A DNA stretch of 64,000 bases from Sipunculus nudus. Its lineage: Eukaryota > Annelida > Sipuncula > Golfingiida > Sipunculidae. Position 1 is the stretch's first letter. Each line of letters starts with the position of its first letter. This document shows, in pieces, positions 11,409-23,490 of the stretch. Below the pieces are notes generated by a model. That model worked only from the letters and a program-made list of their open reading frames with translations, did not search any database and was not told the DNA's origin. A program made the translations under genes and the position numbers. Location: NCBI GenBank assembly GCA_026874595.1, contig CM049308.1:50474624-50538623 (forward strand). The letters are read 5' to 3'.

Positions 11409-11903
11409 TCATTTGAAAACGTCATCTGCAGATTCACTTTCCTGCGACTCTTGTTGCTGCTCTACGATCTTTGGTTTTTCCCGATCCTTGTCGGGTTCAC
11501 TCCCAAGTGAGAAGTGACGTAACAGACGGCTGGCCAGGCCAACCTTATCACCTGATTGATGACGAGAGCGGTTGCTGTCACCAGATGTGTGACGTGACTT
11601 GTCACCTGACTGGTGGCGCATTTTATCTCCTGAAGCATGACGCGACTTCTCCCCCGAGGAATGCCTGGAACGAGACGATCCGGTGGAGGACAGGCGGCGC
11701 TGACGGAACTTGGGGTGACGACAAACAATGACGGGACAGTGTGCATGATGAACAACATAATCACTAACACTCCCCATGATGGTTCGCCGTATTTTACCCA
11801 GGCCCCGTGTTCCACAGATTATCATCGCTGCATTCTCTTCTTCAGCCACTCTGCAGATTACTTCACCCGGTTTACCACTGGCAGTTCGAAGCATCCCCAC
11901 CAA
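11409..11903 (-). CDS. Universal stress protein, terminal exon: nucleotide-binding half and repeat-rich tail
   Basis: Fourth and last exon of a gene whose joined coding sequence is 765 bp (254 residues plus stop). It begins after acceptor TTCTTTTTAG in phase 0 and encodes residues 91-254. RTASGKPGEVI and the motif GTRGLGKIRRTIMGS (121-135) are hallmarks of the universal stress protein (UspA) fold. The spacing G-x2-G-x9-G-S is that of ATP-binding members, and a final strand CPVIVCR (146-152) follows. Family members are small alpha/beta proteins, often dimers, linked to stress survival; their role in invertebrates is poorly known. Beyond residue 154 there is a tail of about 100 residues with octapeptide-like repeats of the form SRHxSG(D/E)K at about 169-210, then an acidic Glu/Ser-rich end. 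Most family members lack such a tail. The stop codon is at 11409-11411. Confidence 0.93.
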   Translation of the reverse strand: MVGMLRTASGKPGEVICRVAEEENAAMIICGTRGLGKIRRTIMGSVSDYVVHHAHCPVIVCRHPKFRQRRLSSTGSSRSRHSSGEKSRHASGDKMRHQSGDKSRHTSGDSNRSRHQSGDKVGLASRLLRHFSLGSEPDKDREKPKIVEQQQESQESESADDVFK

Positions 11904-13067
11904 CTAAAAAGAAATTTAAATAAAATATACAAAATATCAAGAATAGGAATGGATGACTATAATACAACAAAACAGCATCTTCTGACAGCTCATATGACAT
12001 CATCAAATTCACGAGTTCTCCAGGTAGCCCTTCCTTAGATGTAATTACTCTGACACTGATGTGTGGAATTTAGGGTGTGGTGAGTTAGGGGTGGGGTGCC
12101 AGTTACAGTCAGAGGGTACCTTGCTTGCATTTTGGGTGGTGAACTAGTTACAGTCTGGGGGTAACTTGCTTGCATTTTGGGTGATGAACCAGTTACAGTC
12201 TGGGGGTAACTTGCTTGCATTTTGGTGGTGAACCAATTACAGTCTGGGGGTAACTTGCTTGCATTTTGGGTGGTGAACCAGTTACAGTCTGGGGGTAACT
12301 TGCTTGCATTTTGGGTGGTGAACCAGTTACAGTCTGGGGGTAACTTGCTTGCATTTTGGGTGGTAAACCAGTTACAGTCTGGGGTAACTTGCTTGCATTT
12401 TGGGTGTGAATCAGTTACAGTCTGAGGGTAACTTGCTTGCATTTTGGGTGGTGAACCAGTTATGGTCAGGGGGGTACCTTGCTTGCATTTTGGGTGGTGA
12501 ACCAGTTACAGTCTGGGGGTAACTTGCTTGCATTTTGGGCAGTGAACCAGTTACAGTCTGGGGGTAACTTGCTTGCATTTTGGGTGGTGAGCTAGTTACA
12601 GTCTAAAGGTAGTGGGTACCTTGCTTGCACTTTGGGTGGTGAACCAGTTACAGTCTGGGGGTACCTTGCTTGCATTTTAGGGGGATGAACCATTTACAGG
12701 GAGCACATTGATAAGGCAATCTTAGTTTCATGTGATCATGCATTTGAACATATGAAGTGCAACATCTGTTCAATGCACTCTTGTATTAGGAATCCATGTT
12801 CAACAAACCCCACTTAGTAATACAGTGCCCCTTGCATCCTTAATTTTATTTATAGATGTTGCAGCCTACTGTTAAATAACCTTTGGTGTCCTGAGTTTCT
12901 TTAGGTGTGAAAGTCCCTTGCCCTGCTTCATAAAGCCAGTAACTTACCCAAAATGTTTAGTTTTTGTTTGATGTGTATAAACCCTGTTCTATGGAACCAT
13001 TTAATTTCCCCATTAACTTATTAGTCTAGAGGTGAAGACACTTTGTTTTAGCAGGAAATCAACTTAC
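11904..13067 (-). other. Intron 3 of the universal stress protein gene
   Basis: A 1164-bp phase-0 intron (GTAAGT to TTTTTAG), about half of it occupied by a 45-bp minisatellite. No other feature recognised. Confidence 0.8.
12095..12700. repeat. 45-bp minisatellite, about 13 copies
   Basis: The unit contains GTGAACCAGTTACAGTCTGG followed by a TAACTTGCTTGCATTTTGG part. Successive starts at 12241 and 12286 give the 45-bp period. Inner copies are nearly identical and the edge copies are diverged. Because 45 is a multiple of three, long open frames appear on both strands, but they are repeat artefacts. Confidence 0.92.
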
Positions 13068-13174
13068 TCCTTGCATCTTGAGTCGTGCTTTGAGGCTTTC
13101 CTCTAACTCTTTTGTCTTGCCCTCCTCCTCTTTCCACATGCTCGCCAGTACACCTGGTGACATATGCATGTTCC
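13068..13174 (-). CDS. Universal stress protein, exon 3
   Basis: A 107-bp exon between acceptor GTGCTTTCAG and donor AAGGA|GTAAGT. It completes a codon with the last base of exon 2 and then encodes residues 56-90, including MHMSPGVLASMWKEEEGK and the helix KELEESLKARLKMQG. This is the variable middle of a universal stress protein, leading into the second strand. Phases on both sides (1 in, 0 out) fit the neighbouring exons exactly. Confidence 0.9.
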
Positions 13175-13539
13175 CTGAAAGCACAACAAAAATCCCATAG
13201 ACACATCTACACACTGGTGGTTTTTTGTTGGTATTTCTTCAACTTTTAAACATAAACTAAAATACTGTTTTGTGTTTTCTTTCAGATTTGCTATATGCAA
13301 GTAAAAATAATTGAAGAGGCTGCTTAGAGGGCTTTGCACTCGCAACACAAATATAACCTAGTGTTCTGCTCTCATGACACATGATAGATCCACTTGGATA
13401 TATCTACCTGTCCTAATTGTATGAAAGTTGTAAACTGGCCAAATAATGTGTGGTCTAAAATGCCTGTTTTGTCCTACCATGTTTGTTGTTTTCCCAAGCA
13501 CATACTAACCTAGTATGAAAATGATGAAATAGCAGTTAA

Positions 13540-14388
13540 CAAGGGACCCATGGGTAAAGGCGCTCAGCTGAATGTGACAGATATAATTGAATCACCATTG
13601 TTGTATGTAGGTCTGTAAGATTTCATTTTGACAGATGTATTTTTTTGTTCTTGAGGTTCAAAATGGAAATGCATTAGAGCCTTAGAAAAACTTCAATAAC
13701 TTGAATATTTTTAAGCTTAATTTCAGAATTAAACAGATTAAATCTATATATGTACTGACTGTGAAAAGTAAATTAAATGTTCTTACATGAAAGAAACATG
13801 CCATGGTAAAACTTTGGCAAACTTAAGGTACCAAATTTATATTTTTGCTAATATTTAAACAAATTTAACAGATTTTGATCTAATTTTTAGTATACAATTA
13901 AATTTTGATTAACTAAAGTTGTATTACTGAAAAAAAAATCCCTTGGTTGAACATTTTTGGTCTTAAGTGACCAAATATCTTTCCTGATTTTTTACAAAGT
14001 CCATTATGTTTGGGCCCATAACTCTTTATAAATTATATAATACTGACTTAATTTCTGGCATGTACATAGGAACTATAAAGAGGATTATTTATGGTAAATA
14101 TAAAGAAAACCTGATGAGTGGTTTTGATATTAGGCAGTCCTGAAGTATGAAAATTGATTTTTTTTTAATAAAAAATTGAGGTTTTTCCTTAATACCTCGA
14201 AGGAATGAACTCCTATTGACTCAATTTTTGGCATGGTAGGAGTTTTTAGGGACAGCTTACTGTAAGCTGAATTTCAGATTTGTAGGTCCAATGGTGTCAA
14301 ATAGTGCCAGTCTTATGGATGGACAGACAGACGACAGACAATGGACCTCGATAATAGCTCAGATGACTTGTATTCAGCTGAGCTAAAA
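13540..14388 (-). mobile_element. Short Helentron-like non-autonomous element, internally deleted copy
   Basis: Left edge CAAGGGACCCATGGGT next to GCTCAGCTGA; right edge TTCAGCTGAGCTAAAA, with GATGGACAGACAGACG just inside. These termini are shared with the longer copies at 15018 and 56866, and the body matches their right part. Strand follows the orientation in which the long copies carry an open frame. At 0.85 kb it lacks the middle seen in those copies. Confidence 0.65.
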
Positions 14389-15017
14389 CTGGTGAAGTTC
14401 ATGGTAAATGCCAACAATCCTGTCTTATACCCAGTACTTTTTTTAGCATACAAGTTTCAAAGTCACGACAAATATGTAAGATACATTCTTTTCTAGCAGG
14501 AGTTAAATAAAACATGTGACCCATGGGTCATGACGCTGAGCTGACTGGGAGGAGATTTGCAAAAGGAAATTTTATCATCTGAAAGGTAGTACATTCCCAT
14601 TCAACTGAAGCATCAAACAGATTTAACCAACAGGCCAAGATTGTGTCTGTATTTATATATCTCAAAAATAGAGAAAAAATGCGTAAACTTTAAAAAAAAT
14701 ACAGGTAGCTCCACCAGTCTGCACTTAATGGTCAATATCCATGCAAAGAATCATAGTGATCTCTGCATTAGTTGTTCAGATACTTCAGCTTTTGTATCAA
14801 ATTTTCCATTATTCTGAGGGATACTTCGGAGTCCTATAGCTTGAAGGGTATGGGTAACAGAGACCTAATTTCAGGTTTCAACAGACACTTTTCATGGGCC
14901 TCCTTGCATCACAATAATGAAGATTCTAGGTCCAGTTGTCACAATTTGTGCCACGTTAACAGATGACAGCATCCTTAAAGGTCTAAAAAATAATGAAAAA
15001 AAATCGTAAAAAATAAA

Positions 15018-16793
15018 CAAGGGACCTATGGGTCACTGTGCTCAGCTGACGTTAACCTTGAAGGTAAAAATCTAAAATAATATCAAATGGAGATAAAGTG
15101 TAAGAGGAAGAGGTAATAAAGGCCATGGTTGGTTTATATGATTGGTTTGTATTGATGAGCAAGAAATTGTTGCAAAAAATATTTTGTGACCTGACCACGT
15201 GTTTCCTAATGTTGAAACTAAAGCATGTGAGCAGTTTGTGAACAAATGATCTGTACTATTACCATGATCATTAGTTGGTTTTTTGATTAACTGTTGACAT
15301 TTCAGTAGTTTACACATTTGTTCAATTGAATCTATTTTTTTGTATAATATATATTATTAAATATATATGTATTTTTTTTATGAAATGTATACAGTTGAAA
15401 TAGTGCTAATATACAACATAAAACAGGGCAAACAAAGCCTGATCTCAAATTCTGCTGAGGCAGGAAAATAATGAACAAATGTTTGTATTAAATCCTCATT
15501 TTTTTATCACATCAATTATTTTCTAATTTAAGTTTATATTTCTATACATTTACAATTAAACATATATATCTGAATATAAAAGTTGATTCATAATTCTCAA
15601 TTGCATCATCATAAATCTCAATCTTGTCAGATAACACCACATCATGCATACAAATGTTTATTTATTTTTTACCACAAAAATATATCTTTTAAATTTGCAA
15701 AACAATAAATATCTAAAAATAATACTTGATTTAGATTTCACAATTTTTAATTGTGTCTTTATTTATCCATAATGTGCTTCATATATAATAATAATATAAG
15801 CATACTGATGGGTTCAATTATATTTGTTAAAATCATTTAAAAGAAAATTGATTTCTTTAAAAATGCTACATTACACAACATTGCATCTTCTTGATTACAC
15901 CTTGAATTATTTTTTCAAGGAAAGTTTTTGCATATCGGAGTGGAAACAGAGAATAACTGTACACCTGTCACAGCAGGGGATCTCCCCCAGTGACTGTAAC
16001 AAATCAGAAACCCTGGCATAGCTGACTTCCAGTGACCTGGAGTGGGACCCTGCATCTGTAATCAAAGCAAGTGACTACAGGAAAAAAATCAATAACTAGC
16101 TTAATTTTCAAGCTTTTATTTTCAAATTTCAGATTTAGACAAACTAAATATTTATGTTTACATGCTGTGAAAATTAAATCAATGGTGCTTACAGGAAAAA
16201 AACGTGCCATGGTCAAAGTTGGGCAAAATTTAAGGTACTGATTTTTTTTTATGCTAATAACTTAAAAAATTTACAAAATTCAGATCTAATTTTTGGTAAA
16301 CAATTGAATCTTAATTAAACATAGTTATATACTTGAGAAATTTTCAATATTTTTCATGTTAAGTGAGTCATTATTTTTCCTGATTTTTTACAAAGTCCAT
16401 TATGTTTGGGCCCATAACTTAAAGAATTTATACTTTACAGACTTAATTTCTGGCATGTACATAGGAACTATATAGAGCAATATTTATGGTAAATATGAGG
16501 AAAAACAGATGAGTGGTTTTGATATTAGGCAGTCCTGAAGTGTGAAAATAGGATTTTAATAAAAAATTGAGGTTTTTCCTTAATTTCTCAAAGGAACGAA
16601 GTCGCAAACACCCAGTTTTCGGCTTGGTAGGAGATCTTGGGGACATCTAACATTATGCTGAATTTTGGATTCCTAGGTCTTACGGTTTCAAAACGTGCCA
16701 CATCTACGGACGGACGGACAGACAGACGGATGGACGACGGACAATGGACCACGACTATAGCTCAGATGACTTATAGTCAGCTGAGCTAAAAAA
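15018..16793 (-). mobile_element. Helentron-like non-autonomous element, long copy
   Basis: A 1.78-kb element bounded on the plus strand by CAAGGGACCTATGGGTCA at the left and GTCAGCTGAGCTAAAAAA at the right. GCTCAGCTGAC near the left end is the exact reverse complement of GTCAGCTGAGC near the right end. It is clearly homologous over its length to 56866-58757 in inverse orientation. Its minus strand carries an 81-codon frame (15072-15317) that is also open in the other copy and resembles the end of an endonuclease domain. Helentrons are Helitron relatives that carry a C-terminal endonuclease, and the position near the 3' end fits that. Assignment to that class is inference. Confidence 0.7.
15072..15317 (-). 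pseudogene. Endonuclease-like remnant in the Helentron-like element
   Basis: An 81-residue open frame beginning MCKLLKCQQLIKKPTNDHG and including TDHLFTNCSH and a GNTWSGHKIFFATIS segment. The spacing resembles the PT-x-(D/N)-x-GN-x-(I/L)-DH-x-(F/Y)-TN ... WS-x-H pattern near the end of endonuclease/exonuclease/phosphatase domains carried by Helentrons and non-LTR elements. The catalytic Asp before the final His (SDH in active enzymes) reads SGH. It is too short to be active. The match is by eye and needs a profile search. Confidence 0.35.
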
Positions 16794-17488
16794 CACAGGT
16801 GGCGCCACCAGTCTTCAGAAACTGTTGTAACATCTCATGATCAATATGTATGCCAAAAATCATGACCATCAGTGATGTAGTTAATGAGATATTGAAGTTT
16901 TTGTATGAAATTTTTTACTATTCTGGGGGGTACTTTGGGGCCCCATAGCTCAAAGGATATGGGTAACAGAGACCTAATTTCTGGTTTCCATGGAGACTTT
17001 TCATAGATCTCTCACTGTGTCAAGAATGAAGATTCTAGGTCCAGTCTATACGATTTGTGGGGATCTTGGGGACATCTAACATTATGCTGAATTTTGGATT
17101 CCTAGGTCTTACGGTTTCAAAACGTGCCACATCTACGGACGGACGGACAGACAGACGGATGGACGACGGACAATGGACCACGACTATAGCTCAGATGACT
17201 TATAGTCAGCTGAGCTAAAAAACACAGGTGGCGCCACCAGTCTTCAGAAACTGTTGTAACATCTCATGATCAATATGTATGCCAAAAATCATGACCATCA
17301 GTGATGTAGTTAATGAGATATTGAAGTTTTTGTATGAAATTTTTTACTATTCTGGGGGGTACTTTGGGGCCCCATAGCTCAAAGGATATGGGTAACAGAG
17401 ACCTAATTTCTGGTTTCCATGGAGACTTTTCATAGATCTCCCTCTGTGTCAAGAATGAAGATTCTAGGTCCAGTCTATACGATTTGTG
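16632..17488. repeat. 429-bp near-identical tandem duplication
   Basis: Sequence from 16632 to about 17060 is repeated at about 17061-17488 with only a few differences (for example TCTCACTGTGTC against TCCCTCTGTGTC). The duplicated block joins the right end of the element at 15018 to the following array unit, so it arose after that insertion and is recent. Confidence 0.85.
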
Positions 17489-19394
17489 CCCTGTTCACAG
17501 ATGTTCACATTTTTAAAGGTCTCAACAATAAAGAAAACAATTCGTAAAAAATCGAAAAATTACAGGTGGCGCCACCAGTCTGCAGAAACTGATGAAACAT
17601 CTCATGATCAATATGTATGCCAAAAATCATTACCATCAGTGATGAAGTTAATGAAATATTGAAGTTTTTGTATGAAATTTTTGACTATTCTGGGAGGGTA
17701 CTTTGGGGCCCCATAGCTCAAAGGATATGGGTAACAGAGACCCAATTTCTGGTTTCCATGGAGACTTTTCATAGGTCTCTCACTGTGTCAAGAATGAAGA
17801 TTCTAGTCCCAGTCTTTATGATTTGTGCCCTGTTAACAGATGTTCACATTGTTTTCATGTTCTGCTACAGTGTTCATGGGCGCCTGTGATATTTAATCAA
17901 TCAATACTACCAAACAGACATTTTAATCACACCATGGTTTGCTGTCAAGTTCTTTACAGTGTCCCTACATAAAAGAGGCCTATGTCTTTGTTTGGATAAA
18001 AATCAAGGGTCTTGTACAGTTTGTTTCTTTATAAATCCTATAGATAAGTGTCAACTGATGTTTTGGACATTGCAGCCTTGTTGTATAACAGGAGGTAAAG
18101 CAGTTTTCCACTTAGGCAGCTGGTTTTGTGTAGCAGGGCTCATCGATGAGGAATCCTGGCTGGTAGATCTATCAACTTGTCTGGTGCTGACTGCATGCAA
18201 CCTTATGATAAATATATAACAGATCTTCTTTAAATCAAGGGGACTGTGAAAACACTTGGAAAATGACTTTGATGATATGAAGATAGCAAAAACCCATACA
18301 AACTTGGCAGCACAAAGACTACTTTTAGCCTCTTATTCAATGCATCATTTGGTAACTGAGAGTAGGCAAGTCATATACACAAGCCATGTAGGAGTTTTTA
18401 TAATAATTAGACTTGTTTATACCCATTATAGGACACTTTCATCATCCCTGCATTTCTTTTGGACTCTGACAAACTGATTCACCAGCCACATCCCTTGAAT
18501 GGCACACGCAACTGATACCATGATTCCTGCATGGGACTAATGTAGACCAGCTGACATCATCTCACAGGGTTTCAGGTGCTTCCACTACTAACATTCATAA
18601 ACTGTAAGTGACTCAGATTTATATCCTGACCTGCTGAAACAAGGCTGATCAAAGTGTTACCAGGATAAATCATGGACTTTTTCTCATTCTGATAGTTCTA
18701 AATTGATCTGAATAGCAATCTCACCACACATACATACATCCCAGAACAGTAGGAGCAGTCTGGCAACAGGATGAAATATTAGATTTCTACATGTCATGAC
18801 AGAAATATACTGTATTCTCAGATAATAAATCATTTTTACAAGATATGGTGACGATTTCCTTCAATGGAATAATTGACTGAGTAACGATACCTCATCCATT
18901 CAGTTATAGCTCATGTAACATTAACTCTGTAAAAAAAAGTGTTTAAACACTGATGGGTGGCTGAAAGCAGAAGGATGCCTGTAAGTAGAACTGCCTAGGT
19001 ATGAGCTTTATGTAATGGACAAAATAGCTGAAGAGACCGATAAAGATAATTTTGAAGTAGCATGCCCCTATTTGTGAGAAATTAAAAGCTCTACAGGTAA
19101 ACTAAAACAACAAAAGCTAACCTGGTCCTTGAAACCAGGTTCCAGAGTAGCCCAGTATTGTTCAAGCCAAAGTTAACTAAAACAAACCTCACGGATTGAT
19201 CACAAATGTCCTTATCTCAAGATAAGCATCTACCCAGCTACTTCAGGTATACTTGGCATTTCCTTGAGCACTGGCTGAACAATCTAGGCCTGATGACCTA
19301 CTCTCATGTTTTGCTCTAGTTGTAACAAAACCTAGTAGTCCCGGTTACAAAGCCCTGAGATGTATCTTTTGGTATGTCCATTCACAATTGCACA

Positions 19395-20875
19395 AACCTG
19401 TAGCAGTTATACCATATTGATATAAGGTTACTGTAACAGTTAAACCATAGTGATACAAGGTTACTGTAACAATTAACCATAGTGATATAAGGTTACTGTA
19501 GGAGTTATACCATAGTGATATTGGGTAACTGTAGCAGTTATACCACAGTGATACAAGGTTACTGTAACAGTTATATACCATAGTGATACAAGGTTTCCCT
19601 AACAGTTAAACCATAGTGATACAAAGTTACTTGAACAGTTAAACCATAGTGATATAAGGTTACTGTAACAGTTATACCATAGTGATACAAGGTTACTGTA
19701 ACAGTTAAACCATAGTGATATAAAGTTACTGTAGCAGTTTTACCATAGTGATACAAGGTTACTGTAGCAGTTATACCATAGTGATACAAAGGTACTGTAA
19801 CAGTTAAACCATAGTGATATAAGGTTACTGTAACAGTTATACCATAGTGATACAAGGTTACTGTAACAGTTAAACCATAGTGATATAAAGTTACTGTAGC
19901 AGTTTTACCATAGTGATACAAGGTTACTGTAGCAGTTATACCATAGTGATACAAAGGTACTGTAACAGTTAAACCATAGTGATATAAGGTTACTGTAACA
20001 GTTATACCATAGTGATACAAGGTTACTGTAACAGTTAAACCATAGTGATATAAAGTTACTGTAGCAGTTTTACCATAGTGATACAAGGTTACTGTAGCAG
20101 TTATACCATAGTGATACAAAGGTTCTGTAACAGTTAAACCATAGTGATATAAGGTTACTGTAACAGTTATACTATAGTGATACAAGGTTACTGTATCAGT
20201 TAAACCATAGTGATATAAGGTTACTGTAGAAGATATACCATAGTGATATTAGGTTACTGTAGCAGTTTTACCATAATGATACAAGGTTACTGTAACAGTT
20301 AAACCATAGTAATATAAGGTTACTGTAGCAGTTATACCATAGTGATGTAAGATAACTGTAGAAGCTATACCATAGTGATACAAGGTTACTGTTGCAGTTA
20401 TACCATACTGATATAAGGTTACTGTAACAGTTATACCATAGTGATGTAAGATAACTGTAGAAGCGATACCATAGTGATACAAGGTTACTGTTGCAGTTAT
20501 ACCATACTGATATAAGGTTACTGTAACAGTTATACCATAGTGATACAAGGTTACTGTAACAGTTATACCATAGTAATTTAAGGTTACTGTTGCAGTTATA
20601 CCATATTGATACAAGGTTACTGTAACAATTATACCATAGTGATACAAGGTTACTGTAACAGTTAAACCAGAGAAATTTAAGGTTACTGTAACAGTTATAC
20701 CATAGTGATACAAGGTTACTGTAACAGTTATACAAGGTTGCTGTAACAGTTAAACCATAGTAATTTCAGGTTACTGTAGCAGTTATACCATAGTAATACA
20801 AGGTTACTGTAACAGTTAAACCATAGTAATATAAGGTTACTGTAACAGTTATACCATAGTGATGTAAGATAACTG
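19395..20875. repeat. 33-bp minisatellite with 165-bp higher-order repeat
   Basis: About 45 units of GTTATACCATAGTGATACAA followed by GGTTACTGTAACA, with alternating variants. Between about 19650 and 20150 a block of five variant units recurs: the marker ACAAAGGT lies at 19786, 19951 and 20116, a period of exactly 165 bp. A 99-bp (three-unit) period appears near 20341 and 20440. Frames of 150-200 codons on the minus strand are a consequence of the 11-codon unit. Confidence 0.93.
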
Positions 20876-23490
20876 GATTATTCATGAGGAAATGAACAGA
20901 TGTTTTCAGTTTCAGTGAATCAATGAGCTGTTATGGCTGCCTTGGCCAGAGATTTAGTTTACTGGTACTGTGTGAGCTCTTGCAATGTCAGCTGAAAGAC
21001 AAATTTTACATAAACATATACAGCTACGAATGCTTGAGTAATGCAGTTTCTAAACAATGAATGCCCATAAGGTTTCATCATGACTGCAGGGTATGGAGGG
21101 TGGTCAATTCACTTCAATAATAACAAGTGTTTATTATCTGCATCACTGAAGTTTAGAAAATACTGTACAGAAAATAAGGTCTTTTTGAACTTTGTTCCGC
21201 CAAGCTAAAAATTGGTGTGTAAGACTATGGGGAGTTAAACAACAACTCTGCTTTGTTCTACACATAACTGTGACACGAAGAGCTCAGTTGCAGTAGCGAC
21301 ACTCAGGACAGCTCCTTAACATATGGCATCTGGGCTTGGAGGCAAATAAAATTATCACTATGAACACTATAAATAGTACCTTCCAATGTAGTTTTGACAC
21401 AGGTAGCTTTAAAGCAAACAAACTGGCTGTTTTTTCTTCTACTATTTTTTTAATGGGCTCTTTTACTTTTTTCTGATATGGTGAGAAATCATGGTTCCCC
21501 CCCCCCCCTCTCTCAATCCTGCACGACCAAACTTACTCCCAGTGTCCTTTAATAACACTGATATATGCAGATAGTAAACATAAAGCTGCACAGCCTCATA
21601 TGCCACCATGGGCATGAAGAGGATAGGTAGGTAGGAAAACATAAAGCATGCAGGGGGCATGGACAACAAAATAAGGGCAACAAAAATAACACTGATAATC
21701 TTAATCTCATACTAAATATAGAACAGCTGATCCAAATACTGTTGTACTTATAAATATCTGGCTAAAATGGAATGCTCTGACAAATACGCTAATATCAGTG
21801 ACAGTAAGTGCAGACCTACACACACTGCAACAATACATGTGCAAAAACAGGTCCAAAACCCTCACAGTACAAAGTTACAATGTTAAGTACTCAGATTATT
21901 CAAAATAAAATGAACAGATAAAATTTAACTTATACAGGGATAATTAGGTTGAGAATACAAGTAGTCTTGTGCAAAATACCAACCATAATAATGACTGTGG
22001 ACTAGGGCAGTAGGCTGGTTACAAGACAAGGCCACATACTTAAGTATAAAAGTTACAATTAAACTAACCAAAGAGTATCAATTACTCTACATAATGTCTA
22101 TATGATTTCATACTCCTACCATCACTGCCAGTTTGTCACAGCAAGAGTCTGGCACTGAACATGTGTATACAATTACATTCATCCAAAACTACTAGTAGAC
22201 TTAATGTGAACTCGCCAAGCATAATATATCTACCAAATATATATTTATACATTGATCCAAGCTGCATTAAATGTCTTGCTGGTCTGATTAATATCAGACA
22301 TGCACAAAACCAGCAGAGTAACTCTGTACCTAGCAGATTGATGTTTTTTATTAAAGCTATGACTGAAGAGGTGAGGAAAATTTCAGCTGTTGTTATGTCC
22401 TTTTGTTTAAATAATGAGGCCTGTTTTGACACTAGCATATGGATTTTATGGAACAAGTCAAGTCTTATGAGTCTGTTAATTAAATATCACATATTCTTAC
22501 ATACCAGAGAAGCCACGAACCTCACAATATATAATTTTATATCAACAAAACAAACCCTTCTGCAAAAACAAAGCACTGCCTCAAATAAATACACTTACAC
22601 AAGCAGTACAAATCTGGACAGAGGAAAGAATATTAGTCAGAACTAGTGGTCTATCAGGTTGCTATACATGTCTCTTAGACCCCTCTCCACTGGTGAATAA
22701 AGTGCCCTGTCTAGGAGATAGGCATATAAAAAATGTATTCTGCAAGTCATGGCACTTAACTGATAGGCAAAACCACTAACTCTATGGATTCATAGTTCAT
22801 ACCAACAGGGAACTGACAGAAAGGCAACACTGATCTACACCACATAAACAGTTGCAGCATTTTATTAGTTGACCCCAATTACCACTGTAAAACATTCAAA
22901 TTTCATAACTGACAATTGGATAGGGTGGTGGAGGGGGGGGGGGGTTGTCTGGAAGTGGTAAAACTACAATATTTTTAACTTTAAATTGTATTTTAAGTTT
23001 CAGTGCATGTTAAATCCACTAAAATATCATGACACTCATAGATTATGGAGAAAATAACAAGGTTTCAATGGGTAGCTTCAGGGTGAGAATTACAGATTAA
23101 TGTGTCATTGTCATATTCTCATATGACCCGAGTGAAAAACAAATTTCTTATGAAATGATGCAACTCTAATCTGAAAATGTGTCTGAGCTGTGACCAAAGG
23201 TGTGCAGAACCTGAAAAAAGACAAACTGACTGGTTTTAAAGGGATTTCTGACTTCTAGGAATCATATCAAACTTCCTATGATATATATATTTCTACTATT
23301 TCAACCATGCATCAACTACCAGGATGCTACTTGTTCAACTAGTACTACTACTACTACTCGTTCAACAGGAGAAGAAAATAATAATAGGAGAGCCCAGAAA
23401 TCAATTTCTAATTCATCTAGAATTGAGCAAAATCAGGTAGAATGTCCCATGTGCAGCCATGAACGGATGAATTATAATCTATCCACCTTA

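Larger units (their letters stand above)
14700..17880. repeat. Array of about 330-bp units starting with the palindrome GTGGCGCCAC, interrupted by an insertion
   Basis: Related units start near 14702, 16797, 17226 and 17566. Each has a gCCACCAGTCTgCAGAAACTG-like start (diverged in the first unit), a GGGTAACAGAGACCTAATTT stretch, then TTCTAGGTCCAGT and an A-rich end with CGTAAAAAATCG. The first unit ends exactly where the element at 15018 begins and the array resumes where that element ends, which marks the insertion precisely. The oldest copies are the outer ones. Confidence 0.75.

Noticed and set aside
12035-12442. Frames on both strands encoding 15-residue repeats
   Set aside because: They are by-products of the 45-bp minisatellite. 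Both strands are open at the same time and the array is intronic.
14110-14140. CTGATGAGTGG as a second hammerhead core
   Set aside because: No self-complementary stem II or GAAA follows. It is part of the Helentron-like family body.
19345-20735. Long minus-strand frames of 150-200 codons with a TVTLYHYG repeat
   Set aside because: They follow from a 33-bp tandem repeat whose unit is 11 codons. Several frames are open at once, there is no start context, and the array lies in an intron.
19395-20875. CRISPR-like array of 33-bp repeats
   Set aside because: The repeats are head to tail with no unique spacers, and the genome is eukaryotic.
22136-22646. Overlapping frames of 106 and 161 codons on opposite strands
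   Set aside because: Composition is that of translated AT-rich intron, no domain is recognisable, and the two strands overlap. Possible chance frames.
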